Source: Lysinibacillus sphaericus
GTDB taxonomy: Bacteria; Bacillota; Bacilli; Bacillales_A; Planococcaceae
Length of the DNA stretch: 64,000 nt
Direction of reading: 5' to 3'
Assembly: GCF_001629735.1 (NCBI RefSeq)
Contig: NZ_CP015224.1
Span: 2,480,001-2,544,000 of the forward strand
Below the pieces are notes generated by a model. That model had not been told where the DNA came from. It did no database searches and was given only the letters and a program-made list of their open reading frames with translations. Below, one piece after another: positions 49,378 to 58,516 of the stretch (positions within the stretch are counted from its first letter, which is position 1; every line of letters starts with the position of its first letter). The position numbers and the translations under genes are program-made.

Positions 49378-49451
49378 CATTAGGGTATATTTTTTGTTTT
49401 CTAATCCATGAATTTCCAAGTCCTTACATCCCGTTTTATTATTTCTAATCA

Positions 49452-49482
49452 TTGAAATTTAGAAAATAAGATATGGTATACT
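49452..49482 (+). promoter_or_regulatory. Candidate promoter of the nucleoid-associated protein gene
   Basis: TTGAAA at 49452-49457 and an extended -10 (TGGTATACT, with TATACT at 49477-49482) are 19 bases apart, about 30 bases before the start codon. Confidence 0.45.
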
Positions 49483-49513
49483 AGCTACTATGAAAAATTA
49501 GAAGGTGAAATAA

Positions 49514-50521
49514 ATGTTAGAAGTTAATGAAAGTAAATTAGCTCACTATAGTATCCATTTTTTGAGCGAGACGACACTAATTTTAGGAGAAGAGGATTAT
49601 ATACAGCCAGAGCTCATGCTAGAAGCAGCCTTTACACAGCTTGCATTTAGTAAAGTAGAGCTTGAGCAGCAATATGAATTTTTCCATGAAACAGATATTG
49701 CGCTTAATGAAGTTTTTACCTATTCAAAAAAAATATTCGAACAGGACAGTAGCTTTCTTGAACAATCTCAAAATATGGCGAAGCACTTACACAGTGTATC
49801 CCAGCACCCAAATATTAAAAGCGGAGAGCTATTTATTGGCTTGTTTGAAAATTGCTTTCTATTAAATGAAGTTAAAAAGGTCATTGCCATTGTCAAAATT
49901 GATGAAAAAGAGATGTTTTTAGATGTCAAAAATGACAATAATAAGATGATCATTCATGGTGTTGATGGCATAAACGTGAAAAAAATTAATAATATGGCCA
50001 TCATTGTAGATATGGGGGAAGAGAAACCCCCTGTTGTTTTTATAAAAACGAAGCGAAAAGAGGATATCGTATACTGGCAGGAACGATTTTTAAACATTAA
50101 AGCAGCCGATGAACATTATCACAATACAGATTTAGCGCTAAATGAATGCAAAAAGTATATTTTAAAAGAAGAGAATTATTCGAACACAGAGAAGCTAGGC
50201 TTTTTAAATAAAACATTGGACTACTTTAGAAACGAAGATGAGTTTCAAGTGGACCATTACATCGAAACCGTATTTGATCAAGCGGATGCTACCCAAAAAG
50301 ATATCCTCGTCAATGCAGTCAAACCTTATGAAACAGTTATTTCTGACAGTGCACTAGAAAAAGCTGAAAAAAAATACAAACGTAAAATAAAGCTTGATTC
50401 CAATATTGAAATTCAAGTCAATATTCAGCATATCGATCAAATAGACGAACTGATTGAAGTTGGCTATGATGAGGCAACAAATCGAAAATTTTATAAGATT
50501 TATTTCCAGGATGAAATATAA
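49514..50521 (+). CDS. Nucleoid-associated protein (YejK/NdpA-like family)
   Basis: The 335-residue acidic protein fits the 37-kDa nucleoid-associated family as I recall it: an N-terminal HYSIHFLSET-type start, the segment GELFIGLFENCF, then KKVIAIVKIDEKEMF. A long helical C-terminal part ends in an ITIEIE-like DSNIEIQVNI segment. Members associate with chromosomal DNA, but function in Gram-positives is unclear. AGAAGGTG precedes the ATG and a terminator follows. Confidence 0.7.
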   Translation: MLEVNESKLAHYSIHFLSETTLILGEEDYIQPELMLEAAFTQLAFSKVELEQQYEFFHETDIALNEVFTYSKKIFEQDSSFLEQSQNMAKHLHSVSQHPNIKSGELFIGLFENCFLLNEVKKVIAIVKIDEKEMFLDVKNDNNKMIIHGVDGINVKKINNMAIIVDMGEEKPPVVFIKTKRKEDIVYWQERFLNIKAADEHYHNTDLALNECKKYILKEENYSNTEKLGFLNKTLDYFRNEDEFQVDHYIETVFDQADATQKDILVNAVKPYETVISDSALEKAEKKYKRKIKLDSNIEIQVNIQHIDQIDELIEVGYDEATNRKFYKIYFQDEI

Positions 50522-50557
50522 AGGAGGCTCACTTAAAAATGCCTCAAATTATTGACC

Positions 50558-50595
50558 AAAACCATCGAAAAGTTCACGCTCGATGGTTTTTATCT
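50558..50595 (+). terminator. Terminator after the nucleoid-associated protein gene
   Basis: Arms AAACCATCGA / TCGATGGTTT with a short loop and a T-rich tail. Confidence 0.8.
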
Positions 50596-50803
50596 TTTTA
50601 GAGTGCTACAGCTCGACCGCTGTAGTGAAAATCAACGCTTTTATTTTTTTGTAAAAGAGACATTCCCATTTTAGGAGTTGCTCTTTTGTCTTAAAAAAAA
50701 CACTATTTCTTTTCAAATTTTTCTTAAAAAGATAAAACTTTTTTGTTTGGTAAAACGTCTAATAATTGGTAACAGAAGTTAACCTAAAGGAGAATGAATA
50801 AAG

Positions 50804-51925
50804 ATGAAAAAACCGTTTAAGAAAACATGGATTTTAGCTTCCGCATTAACACTAGGAATGGCCGTAATGACCCCGCTTCAAGCTGGTGCAACTTCAGTAG
50901 ATACAACTAAACAAGTCACTATACAAGTAGAACAAAAAATAAAAGGTACTATTAAGTACTTTGATGGCGATGGCATCTCAATTAAAGGGTCTGACGGCAA
51001 AAATTATTTTATTGGCTTACACAAATTCTCTGACAAGCAAATCGAAAAATTGAAGCTAGTGGAAGGACAGGAAATCGCTGTTGAAGGAAGCATTGTAGAA
51101 GATTATTCAGATTTCTATACTTTTGATGTGTATAAAAAAAGCTTACCTAAAGAAGTCACAAAAGAAGAGTTAGTTCAATTAGAAAAACTCTTTACTGACA
51201 TGAAAAAAGCAGAAAAAGAAGAGAATTATGAAGAAATGGATCGAGTTTATCAGGCCATGAATAACATTACAAGACCTTATGAATTAGCAAATTGGCAGCC
51301 TGAGCCTTTTGAAGATTTTATTAACGAAGCTGCATTTTCTGAGCAAAACATAGTCATCAAAAAACAAGATAAAGAACAGCTTAAAGCACTTTATAATGAC
51401 TGGGTAAAATTCACTAAAGAAGATAAAACAGATGAGGCAGGAGAAAAAATAGATAAAATCTTTACTATTTTAGAGCCATACTTCCAAGAGCTATATCCTC
51501 CACTAACTTTTGAACAATATATGGCTGATATGGACTTAGACATAACAAAAGAGGATCTCGTAAAGCTTAAGGCGTTCTATGAGGAAGCTCAAAAAGCAGA
51601 TAAAGATAAAAACGAAGAGCTCTCAATCAAGTTATGGGATCAATTCTATGAAATAATTAATTCATATTACAAACCTGTTTCCTTTGAAGAATATATGTCA
51701 GATATCGAATTTGACATTAGCGAATCGGATTACACAAAATTAAAACAGCTCTATGAGGAAGCAAATGCCTTAGATCAAAAAGGTGAAGATGAAAAGGCTG
51801 CTGCCCAATGGGAAGCCTTCTATCAAATTTTAGATCCCTATTATTCGGCAAATAGAGACATTCTAATCTCAGCATCGAAGTTAATCATTCACGGTAACGA
51901 TTTACTTCCAGAACAAACAAAATAA
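50804..51925 (+). CDS. Exported protein with an OB-like domain and four helical repeats
   Basis: The 373-residue protein has a signal peptide (about 1-29, ending Q-A-G-A-T-S). A small beta domain of OB type follows (about 38-110, IKGTIKYFDGDGISIKGSDG), then about four helical repeats of 60 residues beginning near 120, 165, 229 and 290. The last two are very alike (FEQYMADMDLDITKEDLVKL and FEEYMSDIEFDISESDYTKL). AAGGAG lies 11 bases before the ATG. It is acidic and probably extracellular or spore-envelope located; no family recognised. Confidence 0.7.
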   Translation: MKKPFKKTWILASALTLGMAVMTPLQAGATSVDTTKQVTIQVEQKIKGTIKYFDGDGISIKGSDGKNYFIGLHKFSDKQIEKLKLVEGQEIAVEGSIVEDYSDFYTFDVYKKSLPKEVTKEELVQLEKLFTDMKKAEKEENYEEMDRVYQAMNNITRPYELANWQPEPFEDFINEAAFSEQNIVIKKQDKEQLKALYNDWVKFTKEDKTDEAGEKIDKIFTILEPYFQELYPPLTFEQYMADMDLDITKEDLVKLKAFYEEAQKADKDKNEELSIKLWDQFYEIINSYYKPVSFEEYMSDIEFDISESDYTKLKQLYEEANALDQKGEDEKAAAQWEAFYQILDPYYSANRDILISASKLIIHGNDLLPEQTK

Positions 51926-51932
51926 TGTTTTT

Positions 51933-51969
51933 GGGGCTCTCCTATTCACTATAAGGAGTAGCCCTTTTC
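51933..51969 (+). terminator. Terminator after the repeat protein gene
   Basis: Arms GGGCTCTCCT / AGGAGTAGCCC with one bulge and TTTT tail. Confidence 0.75.
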
Positions 51970-51970
51970 T

Positions 51971-51996
51971 AGTACATGACAAAATTGTCATGTACT
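51971..51996. promoter_or_regulatory. Perfect 26-base palindrome, possible operator
   Basis: AGTACATGACA / TGTCATGTACT arms with an AAAT centre lie 98 bases before the serine hydrolase start. No T-run follows, so it is not a terminator. A further half-site AGTCATGTGA is at 52006-52015. This looks like a binding site for a dimeric repressor. Confidence 0.45.
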
Positions 51997-52094
51997 CCAT
52001 TGAATAGTCATGTGAATCGATGGTTTGACCATAATTTGCTTGTTATAGTAATCGTTGTTGAAACAAGTAATTTATAAGTTAAGGAGAAATGAGC

Positions 52095-53591
52095 ATGACA
52101 CAATTTATTAAAAAAACTGTGATGATGACTGTAATGCTAGTATGTTGTACAATGCTACCAGAATTTGCGCATGCAGCATCTGATGACAAAATTCGTAACA
52201 TTGAACTCTTTATTGAGGAGCAACAAGCCATTAGTAAAATCCCCGGCCTTTCTGTCACTATTGTCGATAAGGGGGTAACCGTATATCAAAAGGGATTTGG
52301 GTATGCAAATATAAAAACAAAAACACCCGTCACTTCAGATACTCTTTTTGAGCTAGGCTCCACATCTAAAGCCTTTACAGGCCTTGCCATTCTTCAATTG
52401 GAAAAACAAGGGTTACTAAGGCGTTCGGATGATATTCAAACGTATATCCCATGGTTAACATTGACCTATAATGGAAAAAAGGAAATCATAACAATTCAGC
52501 AGTTACTGTCGCATACAAGTGGAATTCCTTCTAATTCAATTGTTCAAATTCCAGAAAGCACAGCCAAAAACGCCCTTGAATTAACTGTCAAAACATTACT
52601 AGATCAAACATTAAATAGAAAACCAGGAAGTTCTTTTGAGTATGCAACTATTAATTATGATGTGTTAGGACTAATCATAGAGCAAGTAACTAAGCTGCCC
52701 TATGATCAATATGTCAAACAGAAGATTTTACAACCTATTGGTATGTATCAATCGTTTGTAGGAATTCATCAAGTAGCATTCCCTCATATGGCTTCTGGTT
52801 ATAAAATAGGACTTATGAGAGAGTTACCTTTTACACCACCTATTTACCGTGGAAATATCCCTGCTGGCTATATTATCAGTAACGCAAATGATATCGCAAA
52901 ATGGTTGAAATTACAGTTAGGCAATAGTGAAATTTATTCAATTGATGCTACAACCATTAAAGAATCACATAATCCTGACCAAACGGTAGAACCTTTTGAT
53001 ACAAATACTTATTATGCTACCGGTTGGGCAGTGGTTGAAAAAGAAAACAAGCCATACATTTACCATGCTGGAGAAAATCCAACCTTTACATCGTATTTCA
53101 TCATGCAGCCCGATGAGCAAATAGGGGTAGCCATCTTAGCCAATATGAATACAAGCTCGACAACTGCTATTGGACAAGGGATTATGGATTTGTGGGAAGG
53201 TAAAACAACAACTCCTCTACATACTAACAGCTATCAAAAGTTGGATAAAATCGCCACGATTATAAGTATCATTATTATAGGAATCAGTCTAATCTTTTGC
53301 TATTTTGTAATCAAAATGACCTCAAGCATTTATAAAAAACAACGCCAATTGACAAAGCTTGCTTCCAAGAGAATACTATTATTAACTCTCCATTCAATGC
53401 TTGTTGCCAGCATGTTAATCGCAATTTTTCTGGCACCAGAAGTTTTACTTGGCGGTTTAAATTGGGCATTTATTAAGGTGTGGGCACCGACCTCTATATC
53501 GGTATTATTGTATAGCACTATATGGGCTTGTATTCTATATTTAACATGGGGGATTATACTCATTATGACAAAAAGGAAAGCGCTAGATTAA
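52095..53591 (+). CDS. Membrane-anchored serine hydrolase of the beta-lactamase/PBP4* family
   Basis: The 498-residue protein has a signal peptide, a class C beta-lactamase-like domain (about 30-360) and three to four C-terminal membrane helices. The nucleophile motif SxxK is in ELGSTSKAFTGLA. The second motif, normally YSN, reads YAT (FEYATINYD), so the asparagine is not conserved at the usual place. A HAG motif (YHAGENPTF) takes the place of KTG. The ATG at 52095 has GGAG at 8 bases. Such proteins hydrolyse peptides or cell-wall related esters. Confidence 0.85.
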   Translation: MTQFIKKTVMMTVMLVCCTMLPEFAHAASDDKIRNIELFIEEQQAISKIPGLSVTIVDKGVTVYQKGFGYANIKTKTPVTSDTLFELGSTSKAFTGLAILQLEKQGLLRRSDDIQTYIPWLTLTYNGKKEIITIQQLLSHTSGIPSNSIVQIPESTAKNALELTVKTLLDQTLNRKPGSSFEYATINYDVLGLIIEQVTKLPYDQYVKQKILQPIGMYQSFVGIHQVAFPHMASGYKIGLMRELPFTPPIYRGNIPAGYIISNANDIAKWLKLQLGNSEIYSIDATTIKESHNPDQTVEPFDTNTYYATGWAVVEKENKPYIYHAGENPTFTSYFIMQPDEQIGVAILANMNTSSTTAIGQGIMDLWEGKTTTPLHTNSYQKLDKIATIISIIIIGISLIFCYFVIKMTSSIYKKQRQLTKLASKRILLLTLHSMLVASMLIAIFLAPEVLLGGLNWAFIKVWAPTSISVLLYSTIWACILYLTWGIILIMTKRKALD

Positions 53592-53727
53592 TTGTCTATG
53601 GAATGTTTTAGTATGTAGATAATCAGGATGCCCGACTCTTTTTAAGATGAATTTAATAGGATTTTCTACATAGGCCACTCTAAACGAGAACAAGTTTTAA
53701 CTCAACTTCCTTTTATAGCTTATTCAT

Positions 53728-53762
53728 ATAGCCAGTTACTCGAATAGTGAGTAACTGGCTAT
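53728..53762. repeat. Perfect 14-base inverted repeat
   Basis: ATAGCCAGTTACTC / GAGTAACTGGCTAT with a 7-base loop lies about 135 bases after the serine hydrolase gene. There is no T-run, so it is either a weak terminator or an operator for the small gene at 53867. Confidence 0.6.
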
Positions 53763-53866
53763 GACACTTGTGAATACAAAGGCAAACGTTCCAAAAATGA
53801 AACTAAATCAAAGCTAGCACGTAAATTTATTTAAATTCGACTATTTTTAGAAAACGAGGTTGTTTG

Positions 53867-54058
53867 ATGAAGGAATGGTGGCAAAGTAAGAAAAGAAAAA
53901 CGACAAAAAGGAAAGTAAATAATAATTACTCCCTATTTGAATTATTACTTGATGTGCTTTTTTGGTTACCAGAGCTCTTTCTAGTCCCATTCAGATTAGT
54001 ATTTTGGTTGCTTAGAGGTATAGGTAGATTAATTGCAGATGTATTTGAATATCCGTGA
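53867..54058 (+). CDS. Small membrane-associated protein of unknown function
   Basis: The 63-residue protein has a very basic N-terminus (KSKKRKTTKRK-type composition) followed by two amphipathic or hydrophobic helices rich in W, F and L (LFWLPELFLVPFRLVFWLL). GAGG lies 7 bases before the ATG at 53867. It resembles small membrane proteins common in Bacillaceae; no family assigned. Confidence 0.6.
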   Translation: MKEWWQSKKRKTTKRKVNNNYSLFELLLDVLFWLPELFLVPFRLVFWLLRGIGRLIADVFEYP

Positions 54059-54103
54059 ATTCCTTACCCTGTATAATTAATGTTGAACATTCAAAGTGTT
54101 TCG

Positions 54104-54421
54104 TTATTTCCCCCATGGCTGTTCACCATATCTTTTAAGCTTCACGATTTCACCATCATTATTGACCAAACGATTATATACATAATTAATTTTATATTCA
54201 TTGTACTTTTCTAATTGTATTTTTTCGTAAAACTTCTTTGATAAAGTCAACTCTCGGTCATCAATTAACAAATAGTATTGACCATTTTTTTCCATAATGT
54301 TTTGTTCGTCAAGAAGATAGGTGCTTTCAACTTGTACATTATTAAGAGAATAAACACCTGCTACAAATAAGGCTACAAAAGCAAATAAGACGAACATCAC
54401 AAAAAGTCTTGTTTTACTCAT
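54104..54421 (-). CDS. Small exported or membrane-anchored protein of unknown function
   Basis: A 105-residue protein with an N-terminal membrane segment (about 5-25) and a charged extracytoplasmic domain of about 80 residues. AGTGAGGTGAGG precedes the ATG at a normal distance. It is convergent with the small gene to the left. I recognise no motif. Confidence 0.65.
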   Translation of the reverse strand: MSKTRLFVMFVLFAFVALFVAGVYSLNNVQVESTYLLDEQNIMEKNGQYYLLIDDRELTLSKKFYEKIQLEKYNEYKINYVYNRLVNNDGEIVKLKRYGEQPWGK

Positions 54422-54489
54422 ATCCTCACCTCACTAAACTTAGCCATCATAAGATCATTACATTAGATTTTACAAGTCATTATGTAAAG

Positions 54490-54918
54490 CTAGAGCAATT
54501 TAAATAATCCATTTGGAACTAATACTAATTTATTATTTGAGAAGTCACTAATGGGCTTCCAAAGCAATTTGAAGCGTGTGCCATTATCTTCTTCCCCAAA
54601 AAAAGAAGCATTTTCATAAAAGGACATTTCAATAAAATCCGCTTCATAAACAAACACTACTTCATGTCCATTATCACCATTGTATGTAAATATATTTTCA
54701 ATTGTACCTACATGCTTTAGGTTAGTAATACTAGCCTCGATTTCCTCCAATATTTCTCGCCTTATTGCCTTTGAACTCGTCTCACCATATTCAATTTTCC
54801 CACCAATTGGTCGATAATAAAATGTCTCCTTTACTTCATCAAAGCCTTCAGAGACAAGTATTGCATCTTCTTTCCTAAATATACAAATAGCTTTTGCTAT
54901 AATTTGCTCTTTCTTCAT
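54490..54918 (-). CDS. NUDIX hydrolase
   Basis: The 142-residue protein has an intact NUDIX box, GKIEYGETSSKAIRREILEE. NUDIX enzymes hydrolyse nucleoside diphosphates linked to another group; the substrate is not predictable here. The ATG at 54918 (M-K-K-E-Q-I-I-A-K-A) has GGAGG at 6 bases; the open frame to 54960 has none. Confidence 0.9.
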   Translation of the reverse strand: MKKEQIIAKAICIFRKEDAILVSEGFDEVKETFYYRPIGGKIEYGETSSKAIRREILEEIEASITNLKHVGTIENIFTYNGDNGHEVVFVYEADFIEMSFYENASFFGEEDNGTRFKLLWKPISDFSNNKLVLVPNGLFKLL

Positions 54919-55108
54919 CTGATTCCTCCAATCCCATTTCAAGCTGTGCGACAGGTGCATTTTTTATTATATCAATGCGCTCACGATAATAAAGAATGTT
55001 TTGTACAAATTTAGCTCGTATTTACATATTTCATCTGGCACAATTTCCTTGCCATTCATTAAAATGATAAACTAGTAAGAAGCATGATAGGAAGGAGATG
55101 GAATGTGA

Positions 55109-55573
55109 ATGATGGATGCTAAGACCATTTTATTGGACCAACTTCTAGCAAATGCAAATGATCGTAGCTGGTATATTTCATTTCATGAGGCAGTTGAAGG
55201 ACTATCTGAGGAAGAAGCATTTTGGAAACCCGATAATACCAGTCATAGTATTGCTGAAATTGTCCAACATCTCATTTATTGGAATGAAACTTGGCAAATC
55301 AGATACATTGAAAATCATGTTCAAGCTAGTCCACAAGTCCAAAGCAATCATGATACTTTTCTATTGAGAGATAAGGTGACTTTTTTGGAGCTAAAGGATA
55401 AATTATTAAAAACGCTACTTCAGTGGCAGGAGCTTCTTGAGGAGGAGCAACTTCTATCTGTTGTAAATGGTTACCCAGTGAAGGCGGAATGGTGGGCTAT
55501 CATTTCCAATGCCACAACACATAATGCCTACCATATTGGACAATTAGCATATATTCGTAAGATGAAAAGATAG
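55109..55573 (+). CDS. DinB-family protein
   Basis: The 154-residue four-helix protein has the DinB metal-binding pattern: a histidine in EIVQHLIYWNETW and the paired histidines in THNAYHIGQLAYIRK. DinB-like proteins bind a divalent metal and some act as thiol-dependent transferases; the substrate is unknown. The start is placed at 55109 with GGAG about 11 bases upstream; 55112 is equally possible. Confidence 0.88.
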   Translation: MMDAKTILLDQLLANANDRSWYISFHEAVEGLSEEEAFWKPDNTSHSIAEIVQHLIYWNETWQIRYIENHVQASPQVQSNHDTFLLRDKVTFLELKDKLLKTLLQWQELLEEEQLLSVVNGYPVKAEWWAIISNATTHNAYHIGQLAYIRKMKR

Positions 55574-55729
55574 ACATTTGATGGATGATTTTGGCCTAAG
55601 CCATTCTGTAAAAAAGTTCGAAACTCTATAAAAACCTCACCCAAATGAGCGAGGTTCGTCTGCTTTTCTTTGTTAGAAATTCATCCATTCAAAGATTATC
55701 TTGAAATTGTCACTCAACTGAGTGACTTT

Positions 55730-56245
55730 TTATTTTGAGTCTGCTTGGAGTGCATCTACTGAATCCACAAATGCTGAAGAAAGACCTCGTCTAATTAGGT
55801 TTGCAGAAACTGGCTTTCTCCCAACTTCCCTAGACCAAATTGATAATTGTCCTATATGGTGAATTTCATGTGCAATGGTATGACGAATGATTTCACCCCA
55901 TGTATGCGTTTCAATTGTTCCATCCTCTAATGGAAGATGTAGTAAACGCTCTTCCATACTAGCATCCCATTTGTTTACAAAACTTTCTACTTCTAAATGA
56001 AATTCAGCTGTTAATTTTCGAACTTTCTCAAGGCTTTTATAGTCATCAAAATTCTCCTGAAAATCCTCTTTACCTTGTAAAACGCGTATCCAACTCCACT
56101 CTACATCCACTATATGGAAGAGTGTATGTAGTATATTTCCCATACCACCTGTTCGATTTTCTAAAAGTTCTTCTTGACTCAACTCTTCACACCAACGAAA
56201 CCAATCTTCTCTTACCATCCAATTATATTTAAACAATAATTGCAA
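55730..56245 (-). CDS. DinB-family protein (second, unrelated copy)
   Basis: The 171-residue DinB-type protein has histidines in NILHTLFHIVDVEWSW and in AHEIHHIGQLSIW. It converges with the other DinB gene but shares only the family motifs, so this is not a recent duplication. Translation probably begins at a TTG (56245) with GAGGGGG 7 bases upstream. Confidence 0.88.
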   Translation of the reverse strand: MQLLFKYNWMVREDWFRWCEELSQEELLENRTGGMGNILHTLFHIVDVEWSWIRVLQGKEDFQENFDDYKSLEKVRKLTAEFHLEVESFVNKWDASMEERLLHLPLEDGTIETHTWGEIIRHTIAHEIHHIGQLSIWSREVGRKPVSANLIRRGLSSAFVDSVDALQADSK

Positions 56246-56386
56246 AATAATCCCCCTCTAAAAAAATATAATAGCCCTCTACTACTTCTTCCTTTATGGA
56301 TAGTTTCCCTCCATTTTCTCAGAATTTTTTTAGGTTATTACTGCTGATACTCGTTAGTTTCATTAAAATTGCAGCCCCCTTTCTGC

Positions 56387-56420
56387 AAAAAAAAGCCTTA
56401 CAACCGTAATGGCTGTAAGG
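56387..56420 (-). terminator. Second terminator downstream of the ltaS-type gene
   Basis: Arms CCTTACAGCC / GGTTGTAAGG (one wobble) followed by eight T residues on the minus strand. Confidence 0.8.
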
Positions 56421-56462
56421 TTTAACTGATATAGTTTGCTTAGTGTTGAATCACCAAACATA

Positions 56463-56546
56463 AAAAAACAGGTCAAGCTAACGGTAAGATATCATTAGAG
56501 TACTTTATATACTCTCCTAGATACCTTACTCATTTTCTTAACCTGC
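56463..56546 (-). terminator. Long nested hairpin terminator after the ltaS-type gene
   Basis: On the minus strand three nested stems pair in order: CAGGTTAAG / CTTGACCTG, GTAAGGTATC / GATATCTTAC and AGAGTA / TACTCT, followed by seven T residues. The structure is about 80 bases, far longer than a normal terminator. Confidence 0.7.
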
Positions 56547-56563
56547 CTAGCAAAGGCTAACCA

Positions 56564-58516
56564 TTAATGCGATTCTACATCGTCTTCTTTGGAGTAATTA
56601 AATTGGGAAGGATCAACTGGCGTATAGCCTGTTGGCTTATAAAATCTTAATAAGTCGCCATTCACGACTTTATCAGATAGTTGCAATTTAAGATCTACTT
56701 CATTCTTAATTGTTCTCGCAGACTCTAATTGACTATCATCTAGTGGTAAACCTGTTTCATTATCATAAAATTTTTCATTAATTGAATAGATTTTAGGGCT
56801 GACAAAATCGCCATTTCTAAAAGGCACAATTTCATGATGCTCTTCTGACAATAGGTCAGAGCCAAATTGAACAAATTGTTGCGAATCAATTCCAAGTAAA
56901 TGTAATAGCGTTGGAAGAAGGTCTGTTTGCCCACCATACGTATGGTTAGCTCCACCCTCCATACCTGGAACATGTATGAATAATGGAACGCGTTGTAAAT
57001 TAGCACTTTCATATGGTGTAATATCTTTTCCAATTACTTGGCTCATTGCAGCGTTATGATTATCTGAAATACCATAATGGTCGCCATAAAGAACAATCAT
57101 CGAATGATCATATAAACCAGATTCTTTTAATTGTTGGAAAACTTGTTCGATTGCTTCATCCGCATAACGAGCAGTTTGGAAATAATTATCAACACTTGCA
57201 TCTCCAGTATTTGCTTTATCGATTGTTACTAGGTCTTGATTCATTTTATATGGATAGTGATTCCCAACCGTAATTAATTTTGTATAAAACGGTTGTGGTA
57301 AAGAACTTAAAAGACTTTGCGATTGTTCAAAGAACGGTTTATCCAATAACCCATATTCAGCCATGTCACCTGAAGTGCCCGTATTATAATAACTAGCATC
57401 ATAGAATTTATCAAAGCCAAAGGATTTATAAATCACATTTCTGTTCCAGAAGCTTCCGTTATTACCATGGAATACAGCCGATGTATAACCATAATCTTTT
57501 AAAATGCTAGGAGCTGCCTGGTACGTATTTTGTGCTTTTGTAATATAAGCAGAACCTTGTGGTAGCCCAAATAAAGAGTTTTCTAGCATAAATTCTGCAT
57601 CGGATGTTTTACCCTGCCCAGTTTGATGGAAAAAATTATCAAAATACAATGTATTTTGATCTTTTGCTAATGAATTTAGAAATGGTGTAACTTCTTCACC
57701 GTTTAATTTATAGTCGATAAGAAAGTTCTGGAATGATTCTAAATGTAAATAAATAACGTTCATTCCTTTTGCTTTACCAAAATAGTTTGCATTTGGCTTT
57801 GCATAGTTAGATTTAGTATAGTTAATCACTTCTGTAATATCACTACTATCCGCCAAAGCTCTTTGTGAGGATGCTTTCATCGTTTCGACTGAATCATAAA
57901 TCGTATAGTTATACATCCCTAAATATTTCACAATATAGTTTCTATCAAAACCTCTTGTTAATAGCTGCGGACGATTAGCCTCAGCTAGCCCTAAATTAAG
58001 AATTGAAATAGCTAAAGCACATGTAATGACCGTCATCGCTTTTTTATATCCAAAGCGTGTAGTATCTTTTTGAATTCTTTTTGAGAAGCGTAGATAAAAC
58101 ATTACGAATACATCTACAAAGAATAAGATATCATATGGTTTTAATAAAGAAAGAACACTACCACCTAAATCACCAAAGTTCTGCGTTTGAGAAAGTGTAG
58201 GTAATGTAATGAAATCACTAAAAAATCGGTAATAAACAATATTAGCATACAAAAGGATTGACATCAGCATGTACACTACAACGAGTGATGTATATTTTCG
58301 TTTTCCTCTAAAGATAAATGAAAATCCTAGAAATAGCATTGCTGAGCCTAATGGATTTAATAGTAAAAGAAATTGTTGAATAACTCCTTCTACGCCTAAG
58401 TCAAATTGTGTTTGTTGCGATATATATGTTTTAATCCATAACATTAAAACAGCTACTACATATATTCCAAAAAAGTTGTTCAATAGGTCGTCTTTTTTAC
58501 TTATTAGATTTCTCAT
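56564..58516 (-). CDS. Lipoteichoic acid synthase, LtaS family
   Basis: The 650-residue protein has five N-terminal membrane helices (to about residue 210) and an extracellular sulfatase-like domain. The catalytic threonine lies near residue 300 in HQTGQGKTSDAEF, and metal-binding motifs VLYGDHYG and TVGNHYPY follow. LtaS polymerises glycerol phosphate from phosphatidylglycerol onto a glycolipid anchor. The start is 58516 or a GTG at 58525. Bacillus has several paralogues (LtaS, YfnI, YqgS, YvgJ), so the exact one is not assigned. Confidence 0.93.
   Translation of the reverse strand: MRNLISKKDDLLNNFFGIYVVAVLMLWIKTYISQQTQFDLGVEGVIQQFLLLLNPLGSAMLFLGFSFIFRGKRKYTSLVVVYMLMSILLYANIVYYRFFSDFITLPTLSQTQNFGDLGGSVLSLLKPYDILFFVDVFVMFYLRFSKRIQKDTTRFGYKKAMTVITCALAISILNLGLAEANRPQLLTRGFDRNYIVKYLGMYNYTIYDSVETMKASSQRALADSSDITEVINYTKSNYAKPNANYFGKAKGMNVIYLHLESFQNFLIDYKLNGEEVTPFLNSLAKDQNTLYFDNFFHQTGQGKTSDAEFMLENSLFGLPQGSAYITKAQNTYQAAPSILKDYGYTSAVFHGNNGSFWNRNVIYKSFGFDKFYDASYYNTGTSGDMAEYGLLDKPFFEQSQSLLSSLPQPFYTKLITVGNHYPYKMNQDLVTIDKANTGDASVDNYFQTARYADEAIEQVFQQLKESGLYDHSMIVLYGDHYGISDNHNAAMSQVIGKDITPYESANLQRVPLFIHVPGMEGGANHTYGGQTDLLPTLLHLLGIDSQQFVQFGSDLLSEEHHEIVPFRNGDFVSPKIYSINEKFYDNETGLPLDDSQLESARTIKNEVDLKLQLSDKVVNGDLLRFYKPTGYTPVDPSQFNYSKEDDVESH

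Larger units (their letters stand above)
56246..56563. other. Intergenic region with two terminators for the ltaS-type gene
   Basis: About 320 bases without a gene. It holds a nested hairpin at 56463-56546 and a second terminator at 56387-56420, both oriented to end minus-strand transcription. Confidence 0.7.

Noticed and set aside
50539-50601. 20-residue frame with AGGAGG upstream, overlapping the terminator after the nucleoid-associated protein gene
   Set aside because: It reads straight through the hairpin arms, so it is more likely a by-product of the terminator sequence; spacing of 11 bases is also long.
55109-56245. The two convergent DinB genes as a recent tandem duplication
   Set aside because: They share only family motifs; lengths and sequences differ too much for a recent copy.
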